NCBI RefSeq assembly: GCF_028769735.1
Contig: NC_088177.1
Coordinates: forward strand, 19,474,599-19,538,598
Reading direction: 5' to 3'
DNA: 64,000 nt
Origin: Zonotrichia leucophrys gambelii
Taxonomy: Eukaryota; Chordata; Aves; Passeriformes; Passerellidae
Shown: piece after piece, positions 43,921 through 55,720 of the stretch
How positions within the stretch are numbered: the first letter of the stretch is position 1
Layout: every line of letters begins with the position of its first letter
Notes under the pieces: generated by a model
What the model saw: only the letters and a program-made list of their open reading frames with translations
Told to the model about the DNA's origin: nothing
Databases searched by the model: none
Program-made: the position numbers and the translations under genes

Positions 43921-46900
43921 TGATTCAAATATTGAAATTTACATCTGGGCACAAGTCATGGTGGAAAATCCTGATGTCTGTTTGATCACTGCAAGTCACT
44001 ATTGCCTTTCATTTTTTTATTTTTAAGAATTAATTTTGTGTGAAGGAAGTAGTGTACCGTGTCTGAATCAGGAATTCCATTTCTGGACGTATTCTGGTTA
44101 GGCCTTTCAAGTCCAGCATACTCACTTCACTGGAGTAGATCTCAGGTGGAGAATTAACTCAGGAACATGTCTAATCCCTTACATTTCACTGGAAAACAAT
44201 ACCAGACATATTTTTACAGGTTTGAGCATGGGAGAGTCATTCTGAGGAGAGGATGCTGCAGCAGTAGATTCTACTTTATATACTTTGGTAAAGCTGTTCT
44301 TACAGGTGCTAACGGTGTGGCATCTCCCCAGTCTTGTGTCTAGCAGTGCTTCAGAATGGGGCAAAGTTTGTGGTGAGTGGCATCTTTGGTGAAAGTGCTG
44401 TTAACTTTGGGAAAAGAAATAAGCAGAGTTTGGCAATGAGATTTATATTCTTGTGCTTTCCAGAGGTTATTTTCCTGATTAAGAAGGGAACTTCCTTTAG
44501 AGGGTAAGTTTTATATGTAAGTTCTTACACCACCTTTGGAAAATACCTGGCACTGGACACCAAGGGTACCTAGTCAGGGTACTATGATGCACTTACTGCT
44601 TTATAATGGGGGCAATGGAATATAAAATTGATGGATAGCTTCCTAACATTAGCTAAATTAATCTTTTCATCTTCTCTCTTCACATTTCTCTATAAAGGGA
44701 AGAGTCTCTGTTACAAGGAACATGGTGAATTGTTAGTTGTCCATAAAACTGTTTATGAACAGTTGGATGAAAAAGACTTCTTTGATAATGAATTAGATGA
44801 GCTTCAGAAAGAATTGTACTTTCACTGTAACTTCAAGTATTTTCTTCCAATTGTATCACTGATTATTGATTATTGTCTTACTGTTTATTTGTGTATAATT
44901 TATTCGTTAAGCTTTTCTGGCCCTGTCAGGGCCATAGAAGTAATACATATGGCAATTCTCTTTTCTTTTTAAGTTTTATAGAAGGGAAAGGAATTATTCA
45001 TTTTTTATTTAGCCACCAGCTGCTCTGGAAAAGTCCATGATTATCCATGTTCCATAGCTACCAAAAATATTTTGTGCTCAAGTATTCCATAAACTTGAGA
45101 TTTTTCCTTGGATCAGGCAAAGTGAATTTAACATCTTAAAAAAAAAAAAAAAAGGCAGACTACACTGGAACCAAATCTAGCATCTTCAGGAGCTGTGACC
45201 TAGGGTTCATCAGTTGCAATTGTAAAAAGATTCAAAAAGATTGATGTTTTCATAGTGAAATGTTTTTATTCATCTAGTTTAATCTATGAACAAAAGTTTC
45301 TCCATTCCTCTTATTTCAGACTTCTGAACTCCTTTGCAAAATGAGAGATTGCTAGTGAGAATAGCTAATAACTACAAAAATGGAAAAAATTTCACTGGGG
45401 ACAGGTGCTAACAAGATGTACCATAAAGTCAGCCAGCATAATTAACATTAGTAAGGTAAGAAGTTTCAGAGATTAACTACAGCCTAATACTTTTGGTGGT
45501 ACACTGATGTTTATTCTGATCTTGCAAACAAAAATAATGTTTGTGAGGCATTGCAGAAAGAACTGGGAAATAAAGCACTTTCTAAAATGCCAGTCTGTGG
45601 TGGTTTTGGTTTCTGTTGGCTTTGTCAGGCTTTTATTTGGTGTTCTTTCCTTTGTGTATCCATTGTAGGGTCTGTTTTATCTGATCTCTTATGTAGAGTA
45701 AGTTAAAATAAGTTAATAGTTAATACTTAGAGCATAAGACACAAGTACTTCATGGCAAGATATGATATTTCATATATTTTCTAACAAATAGTAGAAGTTA
45801 CATGTTATTGATAATTATCAGAAGACATTTGAGAGACACTTCACATGCTGTATTTGCTCTTTTTGTCTGTGTTTCAGAATTGATGAGCTCCCATTTCTTT
45901 GAGAGTTGTCAGGAGTTTTTAGCAATGAAATTACTATTTTGAAATGAGCTGTAGATTCCTGACTGCAGTTTAAATGGTTTCAAGTAGGGAAACCAGGTTT
46001 GTATTTAACTTTGAATGCCCAGAATTTCCATTTTCTTTCGAAAAAGAAGAGACACTGGAGCCACCTCTGCACTCAGAGAAACACTGCTTTTTGGGCATAA
46101 TGTTACAAAGCTCAACAGGTTTCCAGAGAAATTTGACTGGCATCATAGCCAAAGATAGCATGGTGTGAGGCAGTGATGCTGACTGCTCTGAGATGCCTGG
46201 AGTACTTTGTGTTCATTATTTAGTGTCTTGCTGCTGACATAGCAGTGAGATGATAAAAAGATAACAGTCCATGATAAATGTTTTGTTTAAACCCAGAAAC
46301 AGAGCCAAGAGCTGACATATTTAAAATTTTTACACAGGGGAGCGTCGTGAGATTTTTGAGGAGTGAAAAATTGTACTAATATCTTCTGTCAGCCAGTGTG
46401 CAGCATTGCTTTGTTCTGCAAACAGGTGGAGAGGGAGGGGTTGCAGTCTGGTGGCCCGTGCAATCAGACAGGAGGTCTGTGAGGTGGTGCATGTAAGACA
46501 TCAGAAGAAGTAGCACTGAAAGGAGAGGCAGTGCCAAAGTTGTAAATGTAGATGAGCTCTAAGCAATTACCAGCATCATTAGGCACCACTTCTGGAGTAT
46601 CAGCACTGGCAGATATGTGATTATCTGAGCCTGGCCTGACCTGGTTTTCCACATCAGCTGATTGCCCTGCACTTCACCCTGTGAGTCCTTCCCCCTGCCC
46701 TGGCAGTAGGGGGTATGGCAGAGGCTGCAGTGTCCCTGCTTAGCACAATGCTCTTCTTTTCCTAAGAAAAGACACAACACGTGTCTTGTGTGTGAGTCAC
46801 TGGGACTCTCTGGCCACAACATGAGTGCATGAAGTTAAAGCATCTCAGACTGTATGAAGAGAGAAGGAGAGGCTCCTGGATTTCCAGTGCTACTTATTCT

Positions 46901-47107
46901 GCAACTTGCAACCTTGAATGAAGTCTGTGATCATCCCAGCAAGACTGGATTGGTTTGGATTTAACACAGAGAAAGATTCTTCTTGCATAAGCTTCTTCAA
47001 AACTGAGGCCTCATAGGGAGTTTAATGAGGTGCTTGATCTTTCTGGAATATTGGTAGCAGTGATGGACTTGGGATGTATATGAAAGACGAGACTCGGATG
47101 TCAAAGA
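43921..47107. other. Intergenic DNA, no gene recognised
   Basis: AT-rich sequence with a poly(A) run near 45138-45153 and scattered short frames. Nothing resembles a known exon or RNA gene. Confidence 0.5.
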
Positions 47108-47113
47108 CAGGAC

Positions 47114-47422
47114 TGTAGGGGGATAGAATATAAGAAAATAAAGACAGTGTAGAAAGTAATCTTACCCCTAAAGAGTTGCAGCTGGGCCAATTAGCAAAGA
47201 TTAGGAACAGGCCTGACTTTACCAGGCCACAGCTGTAACCAATGAGAAGAAGAGTGCTATAAAAGAGGGTGGTGGCTGTGTGAGACGGGAACTGGAGTTA
47301 GTTTGCTGCTTTGTGAAGAAGAGTCGGTGCTCTGAGGAGCTGCCTATGAGAAACACCAATAGGTATGAAACTTTTGAGATAAGGAGGCAACAGTATGGAG
47401 CCCCTGCAATAAGATGACCACA
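47114..47422 (+). mobile_element. Second solo LTR with intact 6-bp target duplication
   Basis: A 309-bp element begins TGTAGGGGGATAG and ends GATGACCACA, giving TG...CA termini. It is bounded by exact copies of CAGGAC at 47108-47113 and 47423-47428. A TATA box (TATAAAA) is at 47258-47264, with a CCAATGAG (CCAAT-type) box about 20 bases before it. The orientation is therefore plus. No internal retroviral sequence is present, so this is a solo LTR. It begins like the LTR at 2003 (TGTAG) but is otherwise a different family. Confidence 0.85.
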
Positions 47423-48390
47423 CAGGACAGCAGACACTGGTGCAGAATCACTGGGAATGTCACAAGCAACTGAGGTCTGCAATGCCTGCCTGGACTAGAG
47501 TTGTGGCTTCTGAGCATGAGAGAAGGAGCTCTCTAAACTACTGAGCACTGGTATAAAGGTTGATGTTACTTCTAGTTTGGCTTGCAGTTTTCACCAGCAA
47601 CTGTGTGTAGCAGCAAATTCATTTGACCTTTCCCATCTTGTTAGGAGTTTTGCCTCACTCTGACATTCTTTGCTCTCTCTGTGTTTTGAGAGAATTGCTG
47701 TGCCATAGAGAGTGGCTTCCCGTGCCCCAGGCACAACAGAAATACAGAAATACTATAGTCAGTGGAGCAGAGATACAGGCTTTAGCATGTTTGTGCTTGT
47801 CACCGCCACAGCCACGCCCAAATGCAACCAAAACAGATGTTGGCTACATGGCTTCTTCTTTCCCTGGCCCTGGGAAAGGAAACTTGCCAACACACTCCAA
47901 AAGATTTAAATCATAGCCCAAAGATGCTTTTCTCACTGACACGATTTACTCAAGTGTAGTAGACCTGGGGAAGGGGAGCTCTAACACCACTGAAACAATC
48001 CTGTTTTGCTCCCAAATGCTATAAATTGGAAGGAAAGACTAGAGAAGCTCTAAATGGCCAACTGGAATGTTGTGGTCTGAAGTACTCTAAAGGATAATTT
48101 CACCTGCTTATTATCTGGGTTCATTCTGTTTTCTCTTTTTACTTTTTTTCTGGTGACAATGCTCATCTAAACAATGAGCACAGCTCCAAGGCCAGAATCA
48201 TCATCTTGCCGGTTTATATTGGTCTGCTGTGAAAGCTAATAACCAGAGTGGGCTTGCACAATTTCTACCTGTATTTCAGGGATTAGGATGTAAACTAAGA
48301 TCCTGCCTTTTCCCGTCCTGGGAGTGTGTTTGCCTCATCATTCTTAGGGTGACAATGTTTACCTATGTGCATGTAACTAGCTTAAAGAAT

Positions 48391-48494
48391 TTTGGTTTGT
48401 TTTTTTTGGTTTTTTTTAGTTTGGTTTTTTTTTGGTGTTTGTTTTTGTTTTGTTGGTTTTGAGTGGTTTTTGTTTTTTGGTTTTTTTTTTTTGG
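48391..48494. repeat. T/G-rich low-complexity tract
   Basis: About 100 bases composed almost entirely of T with GG interruptions (TTTTTTGG units). It gives a spurious Phe/Trp/Val-rich reading frame. Confidence 0.85.
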
Positions 48495-48499
48495 TCCAG

Positions 48500-51440
48500 A
48501 AAAGAAGAAAAGAGTCAGACGTCTTTCATCTTACTGATATTTCCTTATATTTGCTCTTTGTTCCTTCAGGATGACAAAGGTACCAACTGCATTAATCCTT
48601 TTTGATGCTAGAGGGAGCTCATGGCTTGAGCAGTCAGAATGAATCATGATACCTTGCACAATTCTTGAGGAAACACAGATGGAAAGTAAAGTGCTGTTGA
48701 TGACTATAATGCACCTTTTTCCATCACTGGCAAAATTAGAAGGGCTGAATGTATCTGCTTAGGAAATTACACATGGCTTTCAGAGACACTCAGATGTTGA
48801 AATGCTGTAGCTGCAATTTCTTCTATATCTGAGCACCTCCCTGTTGTGACTGGATTTATCTTCCCAACTTCCTCTGAGGAAATAAGTTGTCTCTCATATC
48901 CCTATGAACACACAGGACTGTAACACCAGGAGCACTTGTGTTACTATGTGTGTGTATACACAAAGTAGTAGTCCAAGCAAAATTCTCCAAAGCACCCAAG
49001 GAGGAGGCTTGAAACCTCAAGGTAACATTGTGAAACATATTGACTGACTCTTTTGCCTTCTCCTCCTTGTTTTTCATTAGGGATCTGTCACTGTAGCAGT
49101 GCAGTTGACAGCACATTAGCAACCAGAATTTGGGGTCTTTGGAGGCTGAAATGCAACCACACTTGAACTAGCCTAGCTTAAATATATTAGCTGATTACCC
49201 TAATCAGAAGAAATTTTAATTTACATTGCATCCATTTCATCATTCAGAATTCTTGACATGTGGACCTCCAATCCTAGTGAGCACCACCTGTCATCTGTTT
49301 AGTTATATTTCAGCTAATCCTTACTCCTTCAGGAGAAGCTCAGCTGTCACTGTAATGCTCGGTGAGGTTACTTGAAGTGTCAGGGCAACAGCAAAAGGAC
49401 AATCATACTGCTCCAGTGCCTGAGGCAAAGCAGGCTTGCTTGCAGTGCAGAGCTTTGCGAGCCGGGCTTGGCGTTCGTGCGGGGCCAGCTCTGCCCGGGA
49501 GAGGGCACTGATGCCTGGCCACGGGCTCCGGCAGAGTAGCCACGGTGGGCAAAATGTCATAGATCCGATAGGAAGGTCCGTATAGACAGGTGATGTCAGA
49601 TATGACACAAAATAATCACTCAAATGCAAGTCACAGTATTTCAGTGGCATATTACTGCCAGAAACGTGCTGTCCTGCTGGCTATAGATCCTGTTATAAAG
49701 AAGCCAGAAAAGGGGGGCTCTTGCAAAGGGCTGAAGATGGGAAGGCATTACAGTGGCTTTGACTTCATAGACACCTATGAATAAGTACTACAGTTTTGAT
49801 TTGCAGCTCAGTCTGATTTGTGGAGTAGAAGATACTTTGCCCTCTACAGGGTATACTCAGATACAGGGTGCCAAAGCTTTTCTCCTTGGTATCTTGTGAC
49901 ACAGTTGTGTAAAGCTTGACTGCTTGGGCTTTACTCTTACAGGATGTAGTAAGTACTAAAAGCTGTTAGTCTCTTGTAGGTGACACTGTAGAGACTCCTC
50001 TGCCCAAGACAAACTTATGTTCCTTTATCACCTAAAAGGTTAATCTGCATGAACACCAATACATTGTTTTTATTTACTTGGATTCCCTGTTAATTCTATC
50101 AACCTTTTCCCCTTCTTTTTATTTGTGCCCTAACTTTAAAAGTTACAATGAAAAAGGCTGAGACTATTATAACACATACTGTTGAGGCTGATCATATTCT
50201 TGGATGTACTTTGAATGAATACCATGATGCATAGATGGAGTAAAGAGGATTTTAGGTCCCAGGATAATATTTGTACAGCAGTTGTAGCTATGGGAAAATT
50301 ATACCTGTGGGCCACATTTATGGTCTTGAGAGCTCTGGCCCTTACACCAGAAAGAAAAAGAGCCCTGAGGCTGCTCTAACTTTGATGGAACTGCAGCTCA
50401 CCTGGAGGGCTAAAACATCATCCAGAGTTCCCTGCTCTGCTACTTGCTAATTAAATTAGCATTAACATGAAGAGTCACTGTAGAGAAGTACAGAAGCAGA
50501 CACTGAAGGTCTGACTGTAACTCCATAGGAGAAAATAAAAGCAACTTGTTAGCAGTAGCAATTACAAGTGGTGAGTTGTTGTAGACTTCTTTTTTTAAGG
50601 TAGAGTCAATAGATTATGTTTGTGAAAGCTTTGGCATCTCAGTCTTCTTCTAGATGGAATCTGGATCAGGGCTCTCTATCCAAACCTTTCCAGATGGATT
50701 GGGGTGGAAGTTATTGCTGTAAAACATCTGTTCACTCCTCTCACTCCAGCTTCAATATTTCCTTCCCACAGCATTTGCATCCCAGCAAGGAGCTCACATA
50801 GGCTGTATCCACATTGAATGCAAGCAGTGTCTTGTGAGACATCCCTGAATTGGCTGGAGGCTCCACAGGATTGTGCTACCATGCAGAGGGACTGGCCCAG
50901 GCTCTGGGTGCAGGATGGCCACTCACAAGGCCCCACAGATAGGTGAGTGAAGTGTTGCACAGACAGCACTGACAGTCCCAAAACTGGCAGGATTGGTGCT
51001 GGATAGGGGAATCTCTGCACTGAGCTGCCTCCCATGGTACAGATATTCCTCTCTACTGCCAAGTTAAAGACCTCACAGGATGAGTGAGCAATGTCCTGAC
51101 ACCAGAATAAGGTCAGTGCCTACGATGGGGAAGCTGAGGAAACCATGGACTGCACCAAAACAGGCCACAAAAGGCCAAGACAAGGAGAGAGTTGGGCTTG
51201 GAGCAAAGGTAGGCAGGTAGAGAAGAGCAGAAGACATGTCAGGAAACGAGAGTACTGAACATTCAGTTGCATCCCTTAATGCTGCCTATAACTCCATAAG
51301 ATGGGGAGGCCAAAGATGGTGCAAGGATACAGAAGCCACTTCTGGTAAGGACAGGAGTGAATGAAAACTTGATTTCTCAGTCCCTATTAGAGTAGAGTTT
51401 AAGTGTTCTCAAATGTACCCTTGCAGCAGCATTTCCCTTT
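48500..51440. other. Intergenic DNA, no gene recognised
   Basis: Mixed-composition sequence with short frames only. A small patch with several CpGs near 49450-49570 stands out slightly but shows no exon structure I can support. Confidence 0.45.
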
Positions 51441-51447
51441 CTGGACA

Positions 51448-51525
51448 GGGAGATGGAGATGTGGAGACTAAAGCAGCTTGCTTAAACTCACACAGGAAGC
51501 CCACGGCATACCAGAGGAGTAAAGG
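51448..51525 (-). mobile_element. MIR SINE remnant, reverse orientation
   Basis: GGAGATGTGGAGACTAAAGC followed by AGCTTGCTTAAACTCACACAGG matches, in reverse, the MIR core (GAAACTGAGGC...TTAAGTAACTTGCCCAAGGTCACACAG). It is short and strongly diverged, as expected for an amniote-age SINE. Confidence 0.45.
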
Positions 51526-53124
51526 AAGAAAGTCATCACCCTAATGTGGCATTCCTGCCTGTGAATCTTGCTAAATGGGGCTGCATGGACAGGCAAAAAT
51601 GTCACACAGTCACTAGTGTCCCCCCTATTCTAGTGAACCCTTGATCTACCAGGCTGCTGAGTGAGTGGGTGCATCTCTGTGGCACTCCTGTTACCAGGAG
51701 AATGGCCTGCAGGAATGAAAAGGAGGTGCAGGAAGCACCAGCTGAGGACATTAGAGGGACAGATTTTGCTAAACTGGCAGAGCAAGACCTATTTAGTAGA
51801 GAAAGAAGAGCTCTAAGGATACAAACACAAAGCAGGGAAATTACATTGAACAAAACCAGGATGGCACTTGCAAAGATTAATAGCTGCTTCCTGTCCCATA
51901 TAATAAGTCTTCTTCTTGCAAACATACACAAAGGATTTTCTGGAAATGCATACTTTACTCCTCCTTACTCTAGTCCAGTTTCCCTGGGTTTCAAGACAAA
52001 GGTGCAATTGAATAAATAGCTCAAGATACCTTAAATAAGATCAAACAGAGTTCAAGGCACAATCCAAAACTGCACAGCCAAGGTCCTTTCATTGTTTTAG
52101 TAGGATTCAGATCAGATCCCAGATAGTTTATTTAAACAACAGCAGTAAAGTGAAGCAGAGCAACCTGGAGGAATCCACTTGCACTCATTGTCTGTTAGCT
52201 TCAAGTGCTAGTAAAATTATTAATAATAATAAAAATAAATAAAGGGGGAGGGTGGTGAGAGAATATCTCTGTACCGTACTATAGGTGCTAATGAATGAGT
52301 CTAAACAGAACTAGGTTGATGATATCTGATGTAGTCATTCCCTGCTCACTGCAGGAACTAGACCTTGAGGAGAATAAATTGGACAAAGACTTGCAGACAA
52401 GATGGTGGCTCTTAGACCAAAGCTTTGCTTCCAAGACCTTACTTGCTGAGTTTCTATCTCTTTTGTACCTGATGCCTCATCTTCAGCTGTCCTAGTGTGT
52501 CTGAAGTTCCAAGAAATAGATCCACCAGTCTCTCATTGCCCATCCTATCTCTGTCACTGGGAGATGGGATACTGTGAGCTCTCCTCCTTTCAGCCTGCCA
52601 TGCACAAACTGCTCACTGAGCTTTCTGTCATGAGGGGTCTCAAGACTCCCCCTTCTCATGACAAATCTCTGCTTTGACTGCCTCTCCTTTACATGCTGCA
52701 ATTACTTGTTTTATGGTATCCATATCTTCTAAGCCATAAACCTACTTTTTTTTCACCTTTCCATCAATTTCTCCTTGCTTTGGATGTCAATGACATTTCA
52801 GTTCTTCCTTCTGAATCACTGCTTTTTTTTCAAATATTGTCTTCATTTGCAACAAAGCTGGCAGTATTATCTACTAGAGGCAAAGAAGGAGGACTTTTAA
52901 AGACACTAATAAAGCAAAACCCATGCCAGAGGCCAGGTCCTGTGCTACTAGTAACCATTATTTTATGCATGTTTAATGATTATTAAGAAGGAAAAAATAT
53001 AATATAAACAGAAAGTGATTAAAGTGAAAAGGAAATTCTGAAAACAGGATAGATTTTCTGTATGAGGAGGATGATCCTGAAGTGTGATTCAAGAGGGTGA
53101 AGCAATACCAGTGATCTTGATACA

Positions 53125-53276
53125 CTGTAGTAGGACTCTGGAGAAAGCACTGTATCGACTTCCTAGCTCTGCCACGGCAAGAATGACCTCAGGTATGATT
53201 TAATTTCACTGAGGCTTACCTTTCTGTGTGTAAAGGGATATTGTTCTTTCTTTGACTTGCAAGATTGTTCTGAGAT
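53125..53276 (+). mobile_element. MIR SINE remnant, forward orientation
   Basis: GGACTCTGGAG, then AGCTCTGCCAC, TGACCTCAGGTA, TTCACTGAGGCTTACCTTTCTG, TGTAAAGGGATA and GATTGTTCTGAGAT occur in the same order and spacing as the MIR consensus from the tRNA-derived head through the core toward the tail. This is a clear ancient SINE. Confidence 0.72.
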
Positions 53277-54659
53277 GTTTTTATCCTACAGAGATTGTGT
53301 TCAGAGGAGCACCTCAGAGAAGCTTCTTTTGTTAGAAGAGATGCAGTTACTGGTGAAATGTTGTAAAGGCAAAAATCATGAAAATTTCAAAACTGCCAAG
53401 CCCTGAGGAAACAGATGTAAACTCCTTTGTGGAGGCTGTTTCTTCAAACCAGTCAGGTGGTTTAAGTGAGGAGTCTGTCTCCACATATCTTTCTTCCTCT
53501 GTTTGTGATAAACCTTTAGCACCAGGATAGTTGCCTAAATGGAGAGGACTGGGTGGGTGTCTGTGCAGAGAATTTTGTTACTCCATACCTCAGCTGAATG
53601 AAATAATTTATCGTAACAAAAGAGGCTCAGCAGTGAGGTTCCCAAGACTGCTGCCCTGCACATGTACAGACACAAAGGCACTGCTTTGTCTCTGCAGTCC
53701 ATGGACTGGTTGTGCAGTACAACCGTCTACTTGAAGGTGAGATAGAACAGCACAGTGTCCATAACTTAGCTTCAGTAAAAGACCTTTCCAAGTGCTGGGG
53801 GAACAATTTCCTTTTATTGTTCTTGAGATTCCTCATTGGCTAAAAATGATTCTAGAAATTCTCAACCTTCTATCTACGCCACCCTGGAACAGGCTGTATC
53901 ATTCAATACTCATATTTGTGTGTGCCATTACAGTTCTCTCTTTCAGTGCTGTCTTTTGCAGACACCTCCTGAGACCTCTTGGCCCCATTTCACTGTTTTA
54001 GTGACCAGCATGCATCTGACCCTGTAATATTACAAATTGCCTCAAAAACTGGCTGGCCCCTTACAGCTGGTGGTTGAAGATGGGGGCAGTTTAGGAGCCC
54101 TCCAAAGAATTTCAGCTGCATGCTCCTGAAAGTGGCTCTGAAGAACGTCAGGATACAGGTTATGCCTGCTTTTGCTTCAGTCCATGTCTTCATCACCAGA
54201 AGGTAAGAGACATGGGCCCATGCTAAATCCCAGCCTGCCTTCTCTGGCAGGGTGGGAAGGGGAGGCTGCTCCAGTCGTGCCTTCCCAGCAGCATCTCCCA
54301 GTCGCAGCTGCTGGATAATGGACAGCACCCCCAGGTTTTGCTGCGAGAACTTAATCTGCACTGTCGTCCCTCATTACTGCCACTCAGTATCCAGCCATGA
54401 AGGGTCACAAGATGACATGGGAGAGGTCGGGCAGGGGGTGTACAAAAGGGTCTGGCGAGCATCGGGAAATATGGAAAGGCTAAAAAGAGAACAGCTACCC
54501 AAACGATGCTCCAAGCGGCTCGGTGGGGATGGGGCTGAATGCGGCCGGGTTCACACTAAGTTTTCCCGAAGGTCACTCTGCAATATGGTAACTCCCAGCC
54601 CGGCTGTCAGCGCCCATAAAGGCAGCTCTCCTCACAGGGCGGGGGTGGGGAAGGGAAGG

Positions 54660-54910
54660 AGGTTTGTTTAGAAGCATTAGTGCACCCCTCCCCCGGCCCC
54701 ATTAGTGGCCCTTATTAAACCAACACAGACAAAGAGCAAAGATGCCCTCGTTAATGGAGAGTCTTCGATAATTACTCTGCTCTGCCGCTTCTTTTGGGGC
54801 CTGAATAGCCTTTGAATAATGTTTCTCTTGCTGTGGTTGCAGACAATACCCTCGCAGACTGCTTTAAGCGGTGCCAATCCCATTAGCAGAAGAATAGCAG
54901 AGCTTTCTGG
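54660..54910. promoter_or_regulatory. Candidate conserved regulatory element A
   Basis: Non-coding DNA dense in homeodomain-type cores (CATTAG, TTATTAA, GTTAATGG, GATAATTAC, CCCATTAG) with little simple repeat. This is the look of a vertebrate conserved enhancer. It lies about 3 kb before the CpG island at 57.8 kb. Conservation was not measured. Confidence 0.35.
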
Positions 54911-55384
54911 TTGTGTGGGTGTGTGTGCTCACGGGAGGACAGCGGGCTCGCAGTGGGAACAGACTACGCTGCCCACTGCCTCGCTCTTCTCCCCTGCCCT
55001 CCAGGGCCCAAGGAGGCAAAGCAGGCAAGTGCTGGGCCAAAGTCCCTCTCCGAAACCATCCTCCTGTTTCATCTCCCCGTGCCAGGGGCTTGTGAGAGCC
55101 GTGCTGCTGCTCACTGCGGGAGCGCAGAGCTGGGCATGGCTGCCCACCAGGAGGGAAGGGAAGGGCTGGGAGGCAGAAACCCCGCAGGACTGGGGTGCCT
55201 CCAGCCTTTCCTCGTGTTCCCTAGGCACAGCTCTCCTCGCACCCACACAAAATTCCTAAGGGGATGGAGGCCCAAGAGCCCTCAGAATCAGGCAGAGCTG
55301 CTGCTTTACTATACAGAGATCAGACACTCATCCTTCTGCATGCAGTTGATTGCAGAGCATGAAAATGGCTGTACCACCCAATTT

Positions 55385-55720
55385 TGGGAGGGTTAATTTT
55401 GTGCTGCACACCCTAAGCAGGAAGCTAATTAGTGTGTTCAATGCGTAGCTATCAGCCAAACTTGGAAGAGTTGGGATAATTCTACCTGAGCTTTTCTCTT
55501 TGATCTCCCCTTCTGCATGATAAGTGAAAATAGTGTATAGCCGGGCTGGCTGTGGTGTTTAATTTAATCATCTGATGATATTTATTTTCACAAACAAGAA
55601 CTCAAGCAACAATTATCAGAAAGGCTTCATCTTGTGCTGAACGCTCCAGTTAATGGCCTTTCTGTGAGGAAATAGCTTCTATGTAGGGAGTCAGTAATTA
55701 AAACGTGTGAAAAAAGGCCA
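55385..55720. promoter_or_regulatory. Candidate conserved regulatory element B
   Basis: Non-coding stretch with a TCF/LEF-type CTTTGAT (55498-55504), a GATAA, several TAATTA/TTAATT homeodomain cores and ATCATCTGATGATATT. It resembles element A and is about 0.5 kb from it. Function is inferred from motif texture only. Confidence 0.35.

Noticed and set aside
48229..48574. Phe/Trp-rich hydrophobic frame resembling a membrane protein
   Set aside because: It translates a T/G low-complexity tract.
54252..55396. Reading frames of 128-161 codons as a new gene
   Set aside because: Low-complexity Ser/Pro/Gly/Arg content, no matching splice sites or family resemblance; the region looks more like regulatory DNA.
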